Positions 13,109 to 15,170 of a stretch of 15,170 nucleotides of DNA are shown piece by piece. Source of the stretch: Bacteroidota bacterium (GTDB lineage Bacteria > Bacteroidota > Bacteroidia > Bacteroidales > GCA-2748055); the NCBI GenBank assembly GCA_030642565.1, contig DAOWNM010000025.1:1-15170 (forward strand), written 5' to 3'. The first letter of the stretch is position 1. Every line of letters starts with the position of its first letter. The position numbers and the translations under genes were made by a program. The notes under the pieces were generated by a model that saw only the letters and a list, made by a program, of their open reading frames with translations, made no database searches and was not told the origin of the DNA.

Positions 13109-14050
13109 TTACCTGCTTTTTAGATAGACGTCAATATTACGTGCTATCTTTTCCACAAGGAGTTCCCTGGACTCTTTTGAGGCCCAGGCCATATGAGGAG
13201 TAATCAGGATCTTCTCCTTATCAAACAGTTTAAGTAGCGGGTTGTCGGCGTTGATGGGTTCTTGTTCCATCACGTCGATACCTGCTGCAGCAATAACATT
13301 CTCATTCAGGGCTCTTGCAAGATCCTTTTCGTTAACGATCCCTCCCCTCCCAAGGTTGAGCAGGATGGCGCATGGCCGCATCAGTTTCATCTTATCATAC
13401 GTGATCAGATCACGGGTCTGGTTGTTCAGTGGTGCGTGGATGGAGACCACATCCGAGCTTTTCAGCAGGTCTTCCAGTTCAAATCTTTTATAACTGATGT
13501 GGTTGTTACGGCCGGTGGTAGAGTAGAAGATCACCTCCATTCCAAACGATTCAGCAATTCTGGCCACCTGTCGCCCTATGGTACCCAGGCCTATGATTCC
13601 CATGCGTTTTCCTTTCAGCTCCCAGAATGGTTCATTGTGGTGAGTGAATGAATCACTCCTGGAATAGGCACCGCTCTTGACATAGGTGTCGTAGTAGTAA
13701 GGTTTGTTCACCAGGTATAGAATCATGGTAAAGGTGAGCTGGGCCACTGAGTCGGTGGAGTAACCGGCCACATTTTTAACCTCTATTCCATTGTTTCCGG
13801 TGTAATTCAGATCCACATTATTTACCCCGGTGGCTGCCACACAGATCAATTTCAAATCCGGGAGTTGTTTCATCACCGCTTCATTCATCTCCACCTTGTT
13901 CACAATCACAATCTCTTTACCCTTGCATCTTTCCACTACCTGGTCCGGTTCAGTGGATTCATAGATATCAAGATTTCCCAATTTGGAGAGGTGTTTCAGA
14001 TTGTCCACTTTCCCTATGGTCTTCTTGTCGAGAAATACAATGTTGGTCAT
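13109..14050 (-). CDS. D-2-hydroxyacid dehydrogenase (NAD-dependent)
   Basis: 313 residues from ATG 14048-14050 (MTNIVFLDKKTIG, the usual family N-terminus), with GGAGG about 12 bases upstream. The frame continues to 14098, but the extra residues start at TTG and do not fit the family. NAD-binding GIIGLGTIGRQVARIAESFG at 151-170; catalytic triad Arg235 (NLGRGG), Glu264 (DVMEQEP) and His286 (TPHMAWAS); VAATGVNNVDL (71-81) is the substrate-side loop. All catalytic residues are intact. Members reduce 2-keto acids to D-2-hydroxy acids (glycerate, lactate, phosphoglycerate relatives). The residues seen do not decide among hydroxypyruvate/glycerate-type and other substrates. Cytoplasmic, monocistronic, no terminator between it and the convergent operon. 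Confidence 0.93.
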   Translation of the reverse strand: MTNIVFLDKKTIGKVDNLKHLSKLGNLDIYESTEPDQVVERCKGKEIVIVNKVEMNEAVMKQLPDLKLICVAATGVNNVDLNYTGNNGIEVKNVAGYSTDSVAQLTFTMILYLVNKPYYYDTYVKSGAYSRSDSFTHHNEPFWELKGKRMGIIGLGTIGRQVARIAESFGMEVIFYSTTGRNNHISYKRFELEDLLKSSDVVSIHAPLNNQTRDLITYDKMKLMRPCAILLNLGRGGIVNEKDLARALNENVIAAAGIDVMEQEPINADNPLLKLFDKEKILITPHMAWASKESRELLVEKIARNIDVYLKSR

Positions 14051-14123
14051 GTATCGTTGTTTACCTCCAATAAACATCTCTGTTTTGAATTGGTTCAACA
14101 GGGCAGTAAATAATACCGTTGTA

Positions 14124-14153
14124 TTGGTTAAGGTATGTTAAATGGTACATTTT
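14124..14153 (+). promoter_or_regulatory. Bacteroidota-type promoter candidate for the gene at 14183
   Basis: TTG at 14124-14126 and TACATTTT at 14146-14153 with a 19-base spacer match the TTG / TAnnTTTG pattern except for the last base. The leader would be roughly 20-25 bases, A/T-rich, without a Shine-Dalgarno sequence. Confidence 0.45.
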
Positions 14154-14182
14154 CCAGAAATTATTAAATAGATTTATATAGT

Positions 14183-14971
14183 ATGCCCTTTCGTATCATT
14201 TTTTCAGCCATTTGCACACTGTTTCTTATGCAGTCACGGCTGTTTTCCCAGTCAACAGATACACTTTTTCACCTTTCTTTCATTGTCTATGATGATTCGT
14301 TTATACCTGTTCCGGCTACTCATGTGATCAATATAAATACCCACAAGGGTGATGTAACTGACAGTCTGGGCATATTTCGGTTGCCTGTCCATCTTACCGA
14401 TACACTGTTAATCCGTAACATTGTATTTCGTGATACCCTTGTTCCTGTGATAGAGGTAATGCCAAATCGATATGTCAGGTTGAAAAGACGGCGATACCAG
14501 TTGGAGGAGGCAAGGATCTTTGAGTGGGGAGCCACCTATGACGATTTCCGTGAAGCGTTCATTGAGATGCCGATGCAGCAAACCCTGGGGGCCTCAATAG
14601 GTCTTCCCCGGCAGGATCCGTACAAAGTGCCTCTGGAGATGGATGAGCAGGCTGTGAAAAGCGCAGGTTTACTTCTGACCTCACCGGTATCCTTTTTCTA
14701 TTACAACTTTAATAAGCATGCCAAATCGGCCCGGAAGGTTTACTGGTTAAAAAAGAACCAGGAGAAACATGATCAATTTGAGGCCATTATTAATGCAGAG
14801 AACCTCTCAGATATTACCGGTCTTACCGGGGTGAGACTTCAGGATTTTCAGATCTTCCTTTCCCAGCGAATGGTCTGCGATTTTAACTGTTCCGAGCTTG
14901 CCATTTATGAAGAGATTCATGGTCTCTGGAAGGTCTACCAGGAGTTGGAGGAACGGGGGATGCTGAAATAA
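14183..14971 (+). CDS. Secreted carboxypeptidase-regulatory-like domain protein
   Basis: 262 residues. Signal peptide with cleavage near residue 23 (SRLFSQ-S). Residues about 28-100 look like a CarboxypepD_reg-like beta-sandwich: SFIVYDDSFIPVPATHVINI, then GDVTDSLGIFRLPV and DTLLIRNIVFRDT. The rest (105-262) is mostly helical and resembles the C-terminal half of a widespread Bacteroidota protein type: SPVSFFYYNFNKHAKSARKV (167-186), ENLSDITGLTGVRLQDFQIF (206-225) and a final helix pair EEIHGLWKVYQELEERG. That type usually carries a YN-x-FSK-like motif in place of YYNFNKHAK. No catalytic signature; function unknown, probably envelope-associated. It stands alone with its own promoter candidate and ends 10 bases before the stop of the convergent gene. 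Confidence 0.8.
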   Translation: MPFRIIFSAICTLFLMQSRLFSQSTDTLFHLSFIVYDDSFIPVPATHVININTHKGDVTDSLGIFRLPVHLTDTLLIRNIVFRDTLVPVIEVMPNRYVRLKRRRYQLEEARIFEWGATYDDFREAFIEMPMQQTLGASIGLPRQDPYKVPLEMDEQAVKSAGLLLTSPVSFFYYNFNKHAKSARKVYWLKKNQEKHDQFEAIINAENLSDITGLTGVRLQDFQIFLSQRMVCDFNCSELAIYEEIHGLWKVYQELEERGMLK

Positions 14972-14981
14972 GACTTCCGGC

Positions 14982-15170
14982 TTAGATAACCTGCTCCTTA
15001 TCCTTATCCCAGAACACGGTTCGGTTCTCTCTCTGTGCCATAATGCCCATTGCAGCAGCAACTCCCTCTTCAAAAGCCTGGTCGATGTTGCAGCTGGGTT
15101 GTTTTCCTTCCCTGATTGCCTGAACCCATTCAGCAATATGGAGGTGGGTGGTATCCACCCTGCGTCCACC
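14982..15170 (-). CDS. C-terminal fragment of a probable Gfo/Idh/MocA-family oxidoreductase (cut by window edge)
   Basis: Open from the window edge to TAA at 14982-14984; 62 residues visible. The sequence HLHIAEWVQAIREGKQPSCN (10-28 region) followed by QAFEEGVAAAMGIMAQRENR and a FWDKDKEQVI end matches the C-terminal end of the Gfo/Idh/MocA proteins in which a conserved helix (H-x-x-W-x-x-A-I-R-x-G) is followed by the Cys-containing turn and final helix. The NAD-binding half is outside the window, so catalytic motifs cannot be checked. The neighbourhood (DUF1080, TIM barrel, another Gfo/Idh/MocA gene) supports the assignment. Confidence 0.75.
   Translation of the reverse strand, partial: GGRRVDTTHLHIAEWVQAIREGKQPSCNIDQAFEEGVAAAMGIMAQRENRTVFWDKDKEQVI

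Noticed and set aside
14051..14098. Longer N-terminus for the D-2-hydroxyacid dehydrogenase
   Set aside because: Starts at TTG; the family N-terminus begins at MTNIVFLD, which has a GGAGG upstream.
14807..15169. 120-codon minus-strand frame at the right edge
   Set aside because: A different minus-strand frame of 14982-15170 gives a clear Gfo/Idh/MocA C-terminus; this one overlaps the plus-strand gene and looks random.

Overview
The window looks like chromosomal DNA of a Bacteroidota (Bacteroidetes) species. The evidence is lipoproteins with acidic residues right after the lipobox cysteine, candidate promoters of the TTG / TAnnTTTG type instead of TTGACA/TATAAT, A-rich leaders mostly without Shine-Dalgarno sequences, a carboxypeptidase-regulatory-domain protein, and periplasmic Tat-exported sugar oxidoreductases. 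Genus cannot be told. No tRNA, rRNA, CRISPR array, transposase or phage gene was seen.

Region 1 (1-4966, all minus strand) is a curli functional-amyloid locus read right to left: csgE, csgF, csgG, a large 403-residue curlin, a smaller 201-residue curlin, and a surface-type lipoprotein cut by the window edge. CsgE, CsgF and CsgG are clear homologues of the E. coli secretion factors. CsgG is much longer than usual and carries a C-terminal segment that reads as a small beta-barrel. The curlin repeats follow an 11+11-residue Gln/Asn/Gly ladder. No csgD or csgC homologue is visible.

Region 2 (4967-5584) is a 618-base gap. It holds a good promoter candidate for the csg operon, a perfect 12-base palindrome, a nested inverted repeat with a second copy between csgG and the curlin gene, and a strong plus-strand terminator with no recognisable gene in front of it.

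Region 3 (5585-9036) has a small exported beta-rich protein, a 98-residue helical conserved protein, a Tat/lipoprotein Gfo/Idh/MocA oxidoreductase with its own terminator, and a divergent iron-type alcohol dehydrogenase whose metal-site residues differ from the classical enzymes.

Region 4 (9019-11294, minus strand) is a likely operon: ECF sigma factor, exported redoxin, MarC-family membrane protein, small lipoprotein.

Region 5 (11419-15170) starts with a two-gene operon encoding a DUF1080 (3-keto-disaccharide hydrolase family) protein and a Tat-exported xylose-isomerase-like TIM barrel. It is followed by a convergent D-2-hydroxyacid dehydrogenase, a secreted carboxypeptidase-regulatory-like protein and the tail of a probable second Gfo/Idh/MocA oxidoreductase. 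The two Gfo/Idh/MocA proteins, DUF1080 protein and TIM barrel fit periplasmic oxidation-based (3-keto) glycoside breakdown. The substrate cannot be read from the sequence.
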